The notes under the pieces: model-generated
Told to the model about the DNA's origin: nothing
Seen by the model: only the letters and a program-made list of their open reading frames with translations
The model's database searches: none
Made by a program: the position numbers and the translations under genes
Shown: one piece after another, positions 1-9,239 of the stretch
How the letters are laid out: the number at the start of each line of letters is the position of its first letter
Numbering within the stretch: position 1 is the stretch's first letter
Origin: Nitrospira sp.
GTDB lineage: Bacteria; Nitrospirota; Nitrospiria; Nitrospirales; Nitrospiraceae
Reading direction: 5' to 3'
Assembly: GCA_029879905.1 (NCBI GenBank)
Contig: JAOUPN010000006.1
Location: 1 to 38,378 of the forward strand
DNA: 38,378 nucleotides

Positions 1-655
1 GCCGATCAAAACCGCGGCGCTGTTGTCGCAAATCGGCTGTGTCATTCTTCCGGATCCGGTCCTCAAGAAGGTGTATCGCGGGGATGCGCTGACAGGCGAA
101 GAGACGCAGTTATACAAACAGCATCCGTTCGTGGCTGCAGACCTGGTGGCCAAGATCCCACGCATGCAACGTGTCGCGGATATCATCAGAGCGCAGGATC
201 ATTACTATGATGCCGACGGGGGCACGGGCACTGATCGATCGAGCAATCAGGTCTCTTTGGAGGCAAGAATCCTGAAGGTGGCGCTGGATTTCGATGCGTT
301 TGAGTCGGCAGACAAAACCAGGATGAAGGCCTTTGACGAACTGAAAAGCCGCACGGGATGTTACGATCCGAAAGTTGTGGAGGCGTTGAAAGCGGTCTTT
401 CCCGACGATATCAAGTATGAGATTCAAAGAGTCGGAGTAGATGGACTGAGGTTGGGGATGATCTTGGGTGAGGATATTCGAACGAACGGGGATGTCCTCT
501 TGGCATCGAAGGGGCAGGAAGTGAACGAGTCCATCACCCTGCGGATGCAGAACTTCGCTCGTACCACCGGGGTGAAAGAGCCGTTTATTGTCTTGGTCTC
601 GGTCATCAAACCAGCTGAGACGGCACAGTCAGGCGAGGTCCAGCATGTAGCGTAG
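1..655 (+). CDS. HD/HD-GYP-type signalling protein, C-terminal fragment (5' end outside window)
   Basis: ORF 23..655 begins at an internal TTG and the frame appears open to the window edge; HD-GYP-like stretch 'GEETQLYKQHPFVAADLVAKIPRMQRVADIIRAQDHYYDADGG'. Confidence 0.6.
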   Translation, partial: PIKTAALLSQIGCVILPDPVLKKVYRGDALTGEETQLYKQHPFVAADLVAKIPRMQRVADIIRAQDHYYDADGGTGTDRSSNQVSLEARILKVALDFDAFESADKTRMKAFDELKSRTGCYDPKVVEALKAVFPDDIKYEIQRVGVDGLRLGMILGEDIRTNGDVLLASKGQEVNESITLRMQNFARTTGVKEPFIVLVSVIKPAETAQSGEVQHVA

Positions 656-1163
656 TGGGTGGTGATCTATGACAACACAAGCCGCTCACCCCTCAGTCCT
701 ACACATGGTGATCACGTCGATGAGGACACTTTGGCAGACCCTCCCCCAAGGCTACTCACTGGAGTCCAAGGAGTGGAACAGGAGGCATCAAGGACTTGTC
801 TGGATCCTATGGCTCAACGCAGTTGCGGTGCCTCTCTTTTCCCTGTGGGTGGATAACTATGTCACATTCGGCATGATCGGAGGGACGGTTTTGGCCGGAC
901 GTGCTGCCGGGGCGACAAGTCATCGAATGAGCAACCGCCTGCGATCGGCCTTGGTGATTCTTGGATTGGTTGCGGCGTCCTCGTTGTTTGTCCATCTGTC
1001 CAATGGTCTCATTGAGGCGCATTTCCACTTTTTTGTGATGATGGCGGTCATCGTACTGTATCAAGATTGGCTGCCGTTTCTCCTTGCGCTGCTTTGGGTC
1101 GTCGTCGATCATGGCGTGATCGGCACGACATTCCCGACCATGGTCTACAACCACCTGGCTGCT

Positions 1164-1379
1164 TAGCCCGCATTATTCATGAACACTTCTACTGCAACCG
1201 CCGATACGCCGCTGCGACAAGCCCGGCCGCGGATTATCTGCGGCCAGGCGGGCAGGCTCGCCCTTCGCGACCTCGACGTACTGTTTCAAGTACGCCTCGC
1301 TCTCTCGGAGCTCCGCGTGCCCGTCTCGCCCGGCGTCTGGACGGTTTCGTCACGAACCGTCATGAATAATGCGGGTTAG
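1164..1379 (+). mobile_element. MITE-like element, copy 1 (TIR CCCGCATTATTCATGA)
   Basis: TAG-CCCGCATTATTCATGA at 1164-1182 and TCATGAATAATGCGGG-TTAG at 1360-1379; internal homology to the copy at 22345-22581. Confidence 0.8.
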
Positions 1380-1457
1380 CAGCATCCGTGGAAATGGGCG
1401 TTCATTCACGGTGCATTCGTCATTGCGGAAAGTGTCGCGCTCCTCGTCTATTGGCGG

Positions 1458-2723
1458 ATGAATGAAACGATGCAGCAGAATCTCAGAGCGTCGAAACATC
1501 GGGCGGAGGAGCTGGTCAACCAGAAGCGGACGCTGTTGGCGACGGTCGAGGCGTTTTTCATCCAGCTGACCGACGGGGCGGTAGTGGCGGAATGGACGAA
1601 GCAGGCGGAGCGGGCCTTTGGGGTGACCGCCGAGGAAGCGATCGGACAGCCCTTTCGCGACATGGCAATTGCGTGGACCTGGACTGCCGTGCAGGAGGCA
1701 ATGGCCCAAGTGACGCAACGGCGGGCGGCCGTGCATCTGAACAAAGTCGAGGTCGCTAGGCCTGGTGAGCGTACGCGGTTTCTCAAGTTGGCTCTGTCGC
1801 CTCTGCCGAAAGACGACGGGCTGGGCCTCGTCCTCATGGGCGAAGACATCACCGAGTATCTGGCGCTCGAACATGACCTGAGTCAGGCACAAAAGCTGGA
1901 GTCGCTGGGACAGTTGGCCGCCGGGGTGGCGTATGAAATCAATACTCCGGCCCAATTCGTCAACGACAACATGCGGTTTCTGTCGGATGCTTGCGTCGAT
2001 CTGTATGCCGTCCTGAATCGGCATGCCGCGGTGCTGGCTGCGGCCAAAGTCGGGCAGCCCATGACTGAGGCGATCACGCAATGCGAGGCTGAAGCCCAGC
2101 GGGTGGATCTCGAGTACTTGGTGGATGAGGTGCCCAAAGCCATTGCACAGTCTTTGGATGGGGTGGAGCGGGTCGCCAAGATCGTGCGGGCGATGAAAGA
2201 GTTTGCCCACCCAGGCGGCGAAGAGTCCGCCTACGAAGACCTCAATAAGGCCATCGAAACGACCGTGGAGGTCTCACGTCACGAATGGAAGTATGTGGCG
2301 GACGTCACCACTGCGTTGGCGCCCGATTTGCCGTATGTGTGTTGCCAGCTGGGGCCGATCAATCAGGTCGTGCTCAATATCATCGTCACTGCGGCCCATG
2401 CCATCGGCGATCTCGTGAAGGGGACGAACCGGAAGGGCCAGATTACCATTACTACACGGCCTATGGAGGGCGGGGTGGAGATTCAGATCACGGATACCGG
2501 AGGCGGGATTCCAGACGCGATTCGGGAGAAGCTCTTCGACTCATTCTTTACCACGAAGCCGGTGGGCAAGGGGACGGGGCAAGGATTGGCCATTGCCCGC
2601 TCGGTGGTGGACAAGCATGGGGGCACGATTGTGGTGGACAGCCAGATGGGGCAGGGCACGACGTTCCGCATCCGGCTCCCGGTCAAGCCGCCCGAGGCCC
2701 CGCCCTTGGAAAAGGCCGCCTGA
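1458..2723 (+). CDS. Histidine kinase C-terminal part (PAS + HisKA + HATPase_c), possibly expressed separately but with degenerate H-box
   Basis: Contains 'LESLGQLAAGVAYEINTPAQFV', 'LNIIVTAAHAIGD', 'DTGGGIP', 'FFTTKPVGKGTGQGLAIARSVVDKHGG'. Confidence 0.7.
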   Translation: MNETMQQNLRASKHRAEELVNQKRTLLATVEAFFIQLTDGAVVAEWTKQAERAFGVTAEEAIGQPFRDMAIAWTWTAVQEAMAQVTQRRAAVHLNKVEVARPGERTRFLKLALSPLPKDDGLGLVLMGEDITEYLALEHDLSQAQKLESLGQLAAGVAYEINTPAQFVNDNMRFLSDACVDLYAVLNRHAAVLAAAKVGQPMTEAITQCEAEAQRVDLEYLVDEVPKAIAQSLDGVERVAKIVRAMKEFAHPGGEESAYEDLNKAIETTVEVSRHEWKYVADVTTALAPDLPYVCCQLGPINQVVLNIIVTAAHAIGDLVKGTNRKGQITITTRPMEGGVEIQITDTGGGIPDAIREKLFDSFFTTKPVGKGTGQGLAIARSVVDKHGGTIVVDSQMGQGTTFRIRLPVKPPEAPPLEKAA

Positions 2724-2783
2724 GGCGAAGAGGGCTGTATACGCCGACCGTTCGTCTCACGGGTGCCGATCCACGTATCCCGT

Positions 2784-3344
2784 TCAGTGTTTCTTCTCTT
2801 TTTGCATGAGCTTATCGGTCCATGCCAGGAGAATCGCCGAACCCAGGAACGTCAGGTGAATCAAGATCTTCCACTTGATATGTTCCGGATTTTCATTCGC
2901 GACATCGACGAAGGCCTTCAGCAGATGAATGCTGGAGATGCCGATCAGTGATGCTGCCAGTTTGATTTTGATCGTGCCGGGATCGACATGGGTCAGCCAA
3001 TCCGGTCGATCCGGATGATGCTCAAGATCCAGTTTGCTGACGAATGTCGCATAGCCGCCGATCACGACCATGGTCAGCAGATTCGCGACCATCGTGACAT
3101 CGATCAATCCCAAGACCCCAAGCATGAAGACCGTTTCTTCCATCTGGTGAATGTGCGCAACCATTTCCCAGAGTTCGACTAAGAATTTGTACGCGTAGAG
3201 CAGTTCCGCGACGATGAGCCCGGCATAGAGCGGGGCTTGAATCCATCGACTGGCGAAGACTACCGTCTCAAACGCATGTTCGACGATGTTACTGGCCTGA
3301 TGTGTGTTCTTTGTCGGAGAGGCGGGCGATGAAGACTCGGACAT
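2784..3344 (-). CDS. UPF0114 / YqhA family membrane protein
   Basis: 186 aa multi-TM protein: 'SRWIQAPLYAGLIVAELLYAYKFLVELWEMV...GIDPG/VDPGTIKIKLAASLIGISSIHLLKAF', typical of the UPF0114 family. Confidence 0.8.
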   Translation of the reverse strand: MSESSSPASPTKNTHQASNIVEHAFETVVFASRWIQAPLYAGLIVAELLYAYKFLVELWEMVAHIHQMEETVFMLGVLGLIDVTMVANLLTMVVIGGYATFVSKLDLEHHPDRPDWLTHVDPGTIKIKLAASLIGISSIHLLKAFVDVANENPEHIKWKILIHLTFLGSAILLAWTDKLMQKEKKH

Positions 3345-3483
3345 GCATCCTCCTGATCGAACAATGGCAATAATATGTATGACGGAATGCCGTAGTTTCC
3401 TCGTGAAGTCGTGAAACTCCGTGCGGCCTGTATCCTAGTCGCTGGTTCTGTGGGTGTCAATTTTCAGCGGATGCAGGGATCCG

Positions 3484-4164
3484 TCAGCCGGAGTGGCTCG
3501 CGCAATGTTCGTCTTCGCATTGCGGAATCGTCGTACGGGCGGTGTGGGGTGAGAGGGTTTTGAGCAAGGCAGCCGCACGGGCGCCGGCCTTGGTGATTTG
3601 TTCGATGCAGACACGGTTTCGCGAATCGGCCTGGAAGTGGGTGAGCAGAATATCTCCAAATCCGTTGATGGCCGTGACGGCGTTGTTCAGGTCATGGATG
3701 ACCTTCGGCGCCACCGGGACGGTCGTTCCTGCCGTCGCGGACTGCCAGGTCCGCGCCAAGGCGCGTTCAATTGCCAGGTGAAAGGTGTTCGGAGTGATGT
3801 CGGAGATATCGGTGACTTCATGGGCTCCGGCGCGGAGGGCATCGAGCAAAAAGGACTCGCCCGGTGTGACACCATCATAGACAAGAAATGCGCTGCTCGG
3901 GGCGGCAAGGCGCAAGGCCTTCACCGCGTCGCTTACGCGATGGTCCGAAAATACGGGTCCCATGAGTATCAGTCGCACCGGATGGGTGCAGAGGTGCGCG
4001 ATCCCGTCATGCAGGGAGTGAATGACCGTAAGGTCGAGTGATTCGGAATAGTGTGTGAATAACAGGCTTTGTGCCTTGAGGGCGTAGTCTTTGTCGGGAT
4101 CGACAAGGAGCACGGATATATGCCGTGATGATTGAGACGATGGCGATATCATGGAGTAACTCAT
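3484..4164 (-). CDS. Degenerate receiver domain fused to a HisKA/DHp-like domain, no HATPase
   Basis: ORF 3484..4215; likely start MSYSMIS at 4164. Receiver 'ISVLLVDPDKDY...RLILMGPVFSD' then 'VIHDLNNAVTAINGFGDILLTHF...KAGARAAALLKTLSPH*'. Confidence 0.6.
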   Translation of the reverse strand: MSYSMISPSSQSSRHISVLLVDPDKDYALKAQSLLFTHYSESLDLTVIHSLHDGIAHLCTHPVRLILMGPVFSDHRVSDAVKALRLAAPSSAFLVYDGVTPGESFLLDALRAGAHEVTDISDITPNTFHLAIERALARTWQSATAGTTVPVAPKVIHDLNNAVTAINGFGDILLTHFQADSRNRVCIEQITKAGARAAALLKTLSPHTARTTIPQCEDEHCASHSG

Positions 4165-4246
4165 GGATTCCCCTTTGATGGAGAAGGGGGTGTTACTCCT
4201 TTTTCGGATCGGCACCGGAGATCTTGAGCGCCTTGGGCACTGTGGG

Positions 4247-4930
4247 TCAATAATTGGTCGACAGCGGAATCACCCCCGCCCCTTTGAAGCTGGACGCGTA
4301 GAGAGAGGCGATTTGAGAGCGTCTCCCGACTTGGAGCTTCGCACAGACTTTTGAGAGATAGTTTTTGACCGTTTTTTCACTCAGCTTGAGTATTTGGGCG
4401 ATCTCTCTGTTTGTAAGCCCTTCCGCTACCAACGGCAACAGGCGTTGTTCCTGCGGCGACAACAGCGGCCGTTTACTTGCTACGTGGGGAGGGCTGCTGT
4501 CCTTCTTTCCCGGTCGCGTTTGCGCAGTCAAGCGGGGGTCGATCAGCGCCTGGCCGGACGCGACGGTTTTGATGGCGCGCACCAGGGCCTGCGACGAAAT
4601 ATCCTTGAGAATATAGCCATGCGCGCCGGAGAGCACCGCTTCCGTTACCGTATGATCATCCGCAAAGCTGGTCAAGAACAGCACGCGGGTGTGGGGAGAG
4701 CAGGCCAGAATGTCTCGTGCCGCATCCACCCCGCTGCCGTCGGAGAGACGAATGTCAAGCAATGCCAGGTCCGGCTGCAGGCGTCGGCACAGTTTTTTCG
4801 CATCTCTTTTGCGGGCCGCTTGCCCGACCACTTGTAATCCAGGTGTCAAGTTAAGTACCGCGCTGAGCCCGATGCGGACGACTTCGTGGTCGTCGACGAT
4901 CACCAGACGAATCACGTTGGATTTTCCCAT
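4247..4930 (-). CDS. NarL/FixJ-family response regulator (RR1)
   Basis: Receiver 'IRLVIVDDHEVVRIGL...PDLALLDIRLSDGSG' plus LuxR-type HTH 'LSPQEQRLLPLVAEGLTNREIAQILKLSEKTVKNYLSKVCAKLQV'. Confidence 0.9.
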   Translation of the reverse strand: MGKSNVIRLVIVDDHEVVRIGLSAVLNLTPGLQVVGQAARKRDAKKLCRRLQPDLALLDIRLSDGSGVDAARDILACSPHTRVLFLTSFADDHTVTEAVLSGAHGYILKDISSQALVRAIKTVASGQALIDPRLTAQTRPGKKDSSPPHVASKRPLLSPQEQRLLPLVAEGLTNREIAQILKLSEKTVKNYLSKVCAKLQVGRRSQIASLYASSFKGAGVIPLSTNY

Positions 4931-7900
4931 TTGGCGTTCCTTTCTCTAGCGGTGTCGTCACCGTAATCCTGGTCCCGTTGCCTTTGACGGTGTCGAGGGA
5001 AAAATGAGCGCGAAGGGTTTTTGCACGGGCTGCCATATTGGCTAGGCCATGACCGCGCCGCATGGTACGGCGCGGTGTAAATCCGATACCATCGTCCCCG
5101 ATCTCCATATCGATCGTGTTCTTTGTGAGGGTGAGTCGTACCCATCGGCGAGTGGCCTGCGCATGGCGCAGACTGTTGCTGAGGGCCTCGCGCACGATAT
5201 TCAGTAATTGCTGCCCTTGGAAGGGGGTCAGCGCGGAGAGGACGTTGTCAGGGACTTCTATTTCAGGAACAGATTGACCGGCGGCGGACATCGACGCGGC
5301 AAGTTGCTTGAGCGTACGTCCGAAATCGACCGTGACACGGCGTTCTCGGGTCAAGAGAGTGATAAATCGCCGTACATCGGCAACGAGATGATTCAAGTGA
5401 CGGATGGCCTGAGTGACATAGGCTTTAGATTTGCGAGACGACTGGTCGACGGTGAGTTTTGCGGCTTCCATCTGCATGCCGACGGCGTACAGCGATTGCA
5501 AGAGACTGTCGTGAAGGTCTCGGCTCAGCTGTTCGCGCTCATCAGCCGTTCGTGCCTTCATCATGGCGATGCCCGCCAAGTGGGTGGCTCGTTCCATCAA
5601 GGAAAGATCGTGCGGTGTCGGCTGAAGGGGTTTCTTAGCATACATCGCGACCGTGCCGAGCACGTGTTTCGAAGGTGAGATGATCGGCATGGACCAACAG
5701 GACCGGAGTCCGTGAGTAAGAGCAAGGGATCGATGGCCGGTCCAGAGCGGGTCTTGCGCGATATCCGATACGATGACCGGCTTGGCATGGAAGGCGGCGG
5801 TTCCGCAGGAACCGGCTGCCGGTCCGATCGCTATTCCGTCGATCGCCTGAACATAGGCCGGGGGTAAGCTCGGTGCAGCATCGGTATGCAGCCGGTGAGT
5901 ATGGGGGTCGAGGAGGAGAATCGAACATAACAGTTCGGGGTTTTGACGTTCGACCATGGTGCAGAGTGTCTCGAGGGCATCGGAGAGCGGTGTGTCCTTT
6001 GCAATCAATTCGAGACAGCGCAATTCTTCTTCGAGGAGTTCTTCAGAACGCTTCCGATCGGTGATATCCAAGGCCACGCCCACATATTGTGTAACGGACC
6101 CCGTGTCGGAATCCCTCACGGGGAACCCGCGGTCCCAGACCCAGCGTACGTCGCCGTCTGGACGGATCACTCGGTACTCTTCTCCGAACGGGAGGTTGTC
6201 CCGTTGTAGGGCAGAGAGGTTGCCTATGACGCCGGCACGATCATCGGGATGAATGGCGTCAAGAAATGATGAGGGTTGTTCGTAGAGGCTGGCACAGGTT
6301 CGTCCCCAGATACGTTCGTAAGCCGGGCTGACGTAGGAGAGTGTTTCGATACTTGGATCGGACGACCAGAAGACTTCCTCGACTGTCTCCGCAATGAGCC
6401 TGAACCGTTCTTCACTGGCTCGCAACGCGTCCTCTGCTTGCTTGCGTGCAGTGACGTTACGGGTAATGCTGAGGGCTCCGATGATGGTTCCCTGATCGTT
6501 TCGAAAGGGCACCGAATGGGCTTCGAGGTATCGTTCATTGCCCTGCATGTCGATGCAGCGAAAGTTGAGTGTGCCGGATTCTCCGGCGCAGACTCTTTGA
6601 TGAAACTGTTCGTATTCGGAGCGGTCCAGTGGGTGGATTAGGGTAAAGACGGATTTTCCTAACAGGTCTTGCTCCGATACTGCCCCCACCATCGCAATGC
6701 CGGCAGGATTGATGCTCATCAACAATCCGTCATGACTGACCGTCTTGACACATTCCGGCTCACTGTCGATGATCGTGCGTAGCTGACGTTCGCTTTCTCT
6801 GCGAGCCGCTTCGGCTCGTTTCAGTTCCGATTGATCGACATAGACTCCGATAGCCGTATCGAGTTCTCCGGTGTTGCCGTGCACAAATACCGGCCAGAGC
6901 AACAGATCCAGCGGCGTACCGTCTTTTCGTTGTCGGCGCATTTGGATCGGCCCGACCACCTCTCCTCGTGTACCTGCTTTCCACAGATCATCGGCAGTGG
7001 TTTCATCTCCAGGAATAATATAGGGGAGCTCCCGTCCGAGGACTTCCTCTTCGGACCACCCGAACAGTCTGGTGGCCGCCGGATTCCAGCTGGTGAGTCG
7101 TGCCTCGAAATCAAGGCTGATGATAGGAAGGGGAGATTGGCGAATCATGGTTGAGAGGAGTTGGCTTGCTCTGCGGCGTTCGGTAACATCCTCGCAGACA
7201 ATCAGGATGGTGACGGTTTCATCCGAATCGACGATGGCTCGTGCTCGCTCGTGAACCCACATGCGAGTTCCGTCCTTGCGGATCTTCTGGATTTCCCATT
7301 CCAACGTATGAAAGGGGTTTTTCGTACATCGTGCGAGTTGGTCGAAGACGGTTTGTCGATCAACCGGGTCGAATATGGTGAGTACCGACCGTCCAAGTAG
7401 TTCTTCCGGTCTATATCCGAGCTGTGCCGCGCCGTGCTGGTTGACGGAGACGACGGTGGCGTCAGGTGCGAGCGTGAAATACATGGAGGGGTTGTGGTCG
7501 TACAGAGCACGAAAGCGTTCTTCGCGTGTTCGCAGGGCCATCTCCGCACGCCCCCGTTCTAATTCAACGCCGGCGCGATCCGCGAAGACTTTCACGATCC
7601 TTTGTCCTTGGGTGTGATCGAATAGGAACGGGTGGTCATGCATGATCCAGAGGTGGCCGGTCGGTCGGCCGGCTCCATCGAGGAGCGCCATCCCCATATA
7701 GCTCTCAATGTGGTGTATGGCCAAGTATTCATCCTGAGGAAACAACTGGCGTGTTCCGTGGGGGAAGAAGGCTTCGCCCTCTTCCATCACTTGCTTGCAG
7801 GGCGTACAGGCCAGATCATATTCGACCGGATCGGCAGGTCGGTCATCATGCCATCCGGCTACGGTCTTGACTCGATCAGTTCGGCCGGGAACCCATTCCG

Positions 7901-8219
7901 TGATGAATACGGACCGTACTTGTAAAACGGCGGATAGCTGTTGGGTCAGTGTTCGGAGGAATTCGATCCCCGTCACGCGTCCGGTATCGGAGGCAAGCGC
8001 GGCAATTGCGTTGTTGGCCCATTGCAAGCTTGCCGACTTCCGCTCCAGCTCTGCGATATGCGCGTGGAGTGTGGTGAGTTCAGTGTCGCCGTGTGTATCG
8101 CCGTGCTTGTTTGTGCGTCCCGGCGTCATTTCTTGCGGTGTGGCCATGTCTTCAGATTTAGGATAATTGATCGGGCTATTAGCCATGAGGATCGGTAAGA
8201 ATAGGGCCATTTGGCCCAA
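4851..8219 (-). CDS. Multi-PAS/GAF NarL-type (HisKA_3) histidine kinase (HK1)
   Basis: 1122 aa with repeated PAS/PAC segments, GAF-like segments, 'EREQLSRDLHDSLLQSLYAVGMQ' H-box and HATPase 'IGDDGIGFTPRRTMRRGHGLANM'. Confidence 0.9.
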   Translation of the reverse strand: MGQMALFLPILMANSPINYPKSEDMATPQEMTPGRTNKHGDTHGDTELTTLHAHIAELERKSASLQWANNAIAALASDTGRVTGIEFLRTLTQQLSAVLQVRSVFITEWVPGRTDRVKTVAGWHDDRPADPVEYDLACTPCKQVMEEGEAFFPHGTRQLFPQDEYLAIHHIESYMGMALLDGAGRPTGHLWIMHDHPFLFDHTQGQRIVKVFADRAGVELERGRAEMALRTREERFRALYDHNPSMYFTLAPDATVVSVNQHGAAQLGYRPEELLGRSVLTIFDPVDRQTVFDQLARCTKNPFHTLEWEIQKIRKDGTRMWVHERARAIVDSDETVTILIVCEDVTERRRASQLLSTMIRQSPLPIISLDFEARLTSWNPAATRLFGWSEEEVLGRELPYIIPGDETTADDLWKAGTRGEVVGPIQMRRQRKDGTPLDLLLWPVFVHGNTGELDTAIGVYVDQSELKRAEAARRESERQLRTIIDSEPECVKTVSHDGLLMSINPAGIAMVGAVSEQDLLGKSVFTLIHPLDRSEYEQFHQRVCAGESGTLNFRCIDMQGNERYLEAHSVPFRNDQGTIIGALSITRNVTARKQAEDALRASEERFRLIAETVEEVFWSSDPSIETLSYVSPAYERIWGRTCASLYEQPSSFLDAIHPDDRAGVIGNLSALQRDNLPFGEEYRVIRPDGDVRWVWDRGFPVRDSDTGSVTQYVGVALDITDRKRSEELLEEELRCLELIAKDTPLSDALETLCTMVERQNPELLCSILLLDPHTHRLHTDAAPSLPPAYVQAIDGIAIGPAAGSCGTAAFHAKPVIVSDIAQDPLWTGHRSLALTHGLRSCWSMPIISPSKHVLGTVAMYAKKPLQPTPHDLSLMERATHLAGIAMMKARTADEREQLSRDLHDSLLQSLYAVGMQMEAAKLTVDQSSRKSKAYVTQAIRHLNHLVADVRRFITLLTRERRVTVDFGRTLKQLAASMSAAGQSVPEIEVPDNVLSALTPFQGQQLLNIVREALSNSLRHAQATRRWVRLTLTKNTIDMEIGDDGIGFTPRRTMRRGHGLANMAARAKTLRAHFSLDTVKGNGTRITVTTPLEKGTPNGKIQRDSSGDRRRPRSRPHRAQRGT

Positions 8220-8442
8220 AAATCTACCCTAATGATGACGAACAGCAGAGTCATTGGGATCTTTGTCGAAAGGGGATATGTAGGAATTTGGAACGTTATG
8301 CAAAATATGGCGGTATAGTCCGATGTTTGAAGAGAGTAGAGGATCCTTGTGGATAGTCAGACCCTTTTCCCTAGAGGTCTTCGGATGTTCTTGTATGTTT
8401 GGCACCAGGATTTAGGGAGAAATTCACCCGCCTTCGCAGGAA

Positions 8443-8460
8443 GCCACGGCTAAAAGGCCG
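8443..8460. other. Intergenic stem-loop CACGGC-TAAAAG-GCCGTG
   Basis: 6-bp perfect stem, extendable with a bulge, in the 357-bp gap between RR2 stop and HK1 start. Confidence 0.35.
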
Positions 8461-8576
8461 TGAGGCTCTACGGAGGGCAATGGGTGGTCGAGAGATTGTG
8501 ATGGACAGGGAAACTTTGGGCGTCTGCAGGTCGGGAAGAAAAGGTTGTGGAGGCCAAGTGATATGACGGGGGGTAG

Positions 8577-9239
8577 TTATGCGGGGAAGTACGGATCTTT
8601 GTTCCGCATGAATACGGCCACGGCTTCGGTTCTTCGGCTGACTCCGAGTTTGTCGAAAATATTTGCGAGGTAATTTTTGATGGTTTTCTCGCTAAGAGAA
8701 AGTTCTGCGGCGATCTGTTTATTGGTTTGGCCCTTCGCCAACAGCGGCAAGATGAGGCGCTCTTGCGGGGAGAGTCGACGCATGCCGGGAGGAAGGGACT
8801 CGGGGGATGCCATGGTGCGGATCCAGGAGAAGGCATGTTGAGTGATACGGGGATCGAGGTAACCACGTCCTCCCGCGACCGTGCGGATGGCACGAAGGAG
8901 GTCCGATGTTTTGACGTCTTTTAGAAGGTAGCCATGCGCGCCGCTTCGTATTGCAGCGGATACCATCGTATCTTCCGCATGGCTTGTGAGAAACAACATG
9001 CGAATTGTCGGCGCCGCCTGAATGAGGCGCCTGCAGGCATCCATGCCGGAGCTGTCAGGCAGGTTCATCTCGAGTAGAACAAGATCCGGATGAGTCTCGC
9101 CGACGAGTGCCAGGGCTTCCGCCGTCGTTCTGGATTCGGCTACGACCTCCAGATCCTGTTCCGCTGAGATCAGAGAGCATAGTCCCTTTCGGACCAAGTC
9201 GTGATCGTCAAGAAGAAGAATACGTATGCGCGGCTTCAT
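8577..9239 (-). CDS. NarL/FixJ-family response regulator (RR2), Glu at phospho-site
   Basis: 'RILLLDDHDLVRKGL...HPDLVLLEMNLPDSSGMDACRRL' and HTH 'LSPQERLILPLLAKGQTNKQIAAELSLSEKTIKNYLANIFDKLGV'. Confidence 0.88.
   Translation of the reverse strand: MKPRIRILLLDDHDLVRKGLCSLISAEQDLEVVAESRTTAEALALVGETHPDLVLLEMNLPDSSGMDACRRLIQAAPTIRMLFLTSHAEDTMVSAAIRSGAHGYLLKDVKTSDLLRAIRTVAGGRGYLDPRITQHAFSWIRTMASPESLPPGMRRLSPQERLILPLLAKGQTNKQIAAELSLSEKTIKNYLANIFDKLGVSRRTEAVAVFMRNKDPYFPA

Larger units (their letters stand above)
669..2723 (+). pseudogene. Membrane PAS histidine kinase, split by a short repeat element at about 1164-1379
   Basis: 669..1166 encodes a multi-TM N-terminus ending '..FPTMVYNHLAA*'; after the element the same frame resumes 'QHPWKWAFIHGAFVIAESVALLVYWRMNE..' into the PAS/HisKA/HATPase ORF 1458..2723. 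Removing 216 bp restores one frame. Confidence 0.75.

Noticed and set aside
1179-1379. 66-aa ORF inside element copy 1 as a real protein
   Set aside because: The ORF lies wholly within the repeat; copy 2 does not preserve the frame over the divergent core.
1350-2210. 286-aa minus-strand ORF antisense to the histidine kinase
   Set aside because: Mirror ORF of a GC-rich coding gene; composition (His/Arg/Leu rich) and lack of family motifs argue against coding.
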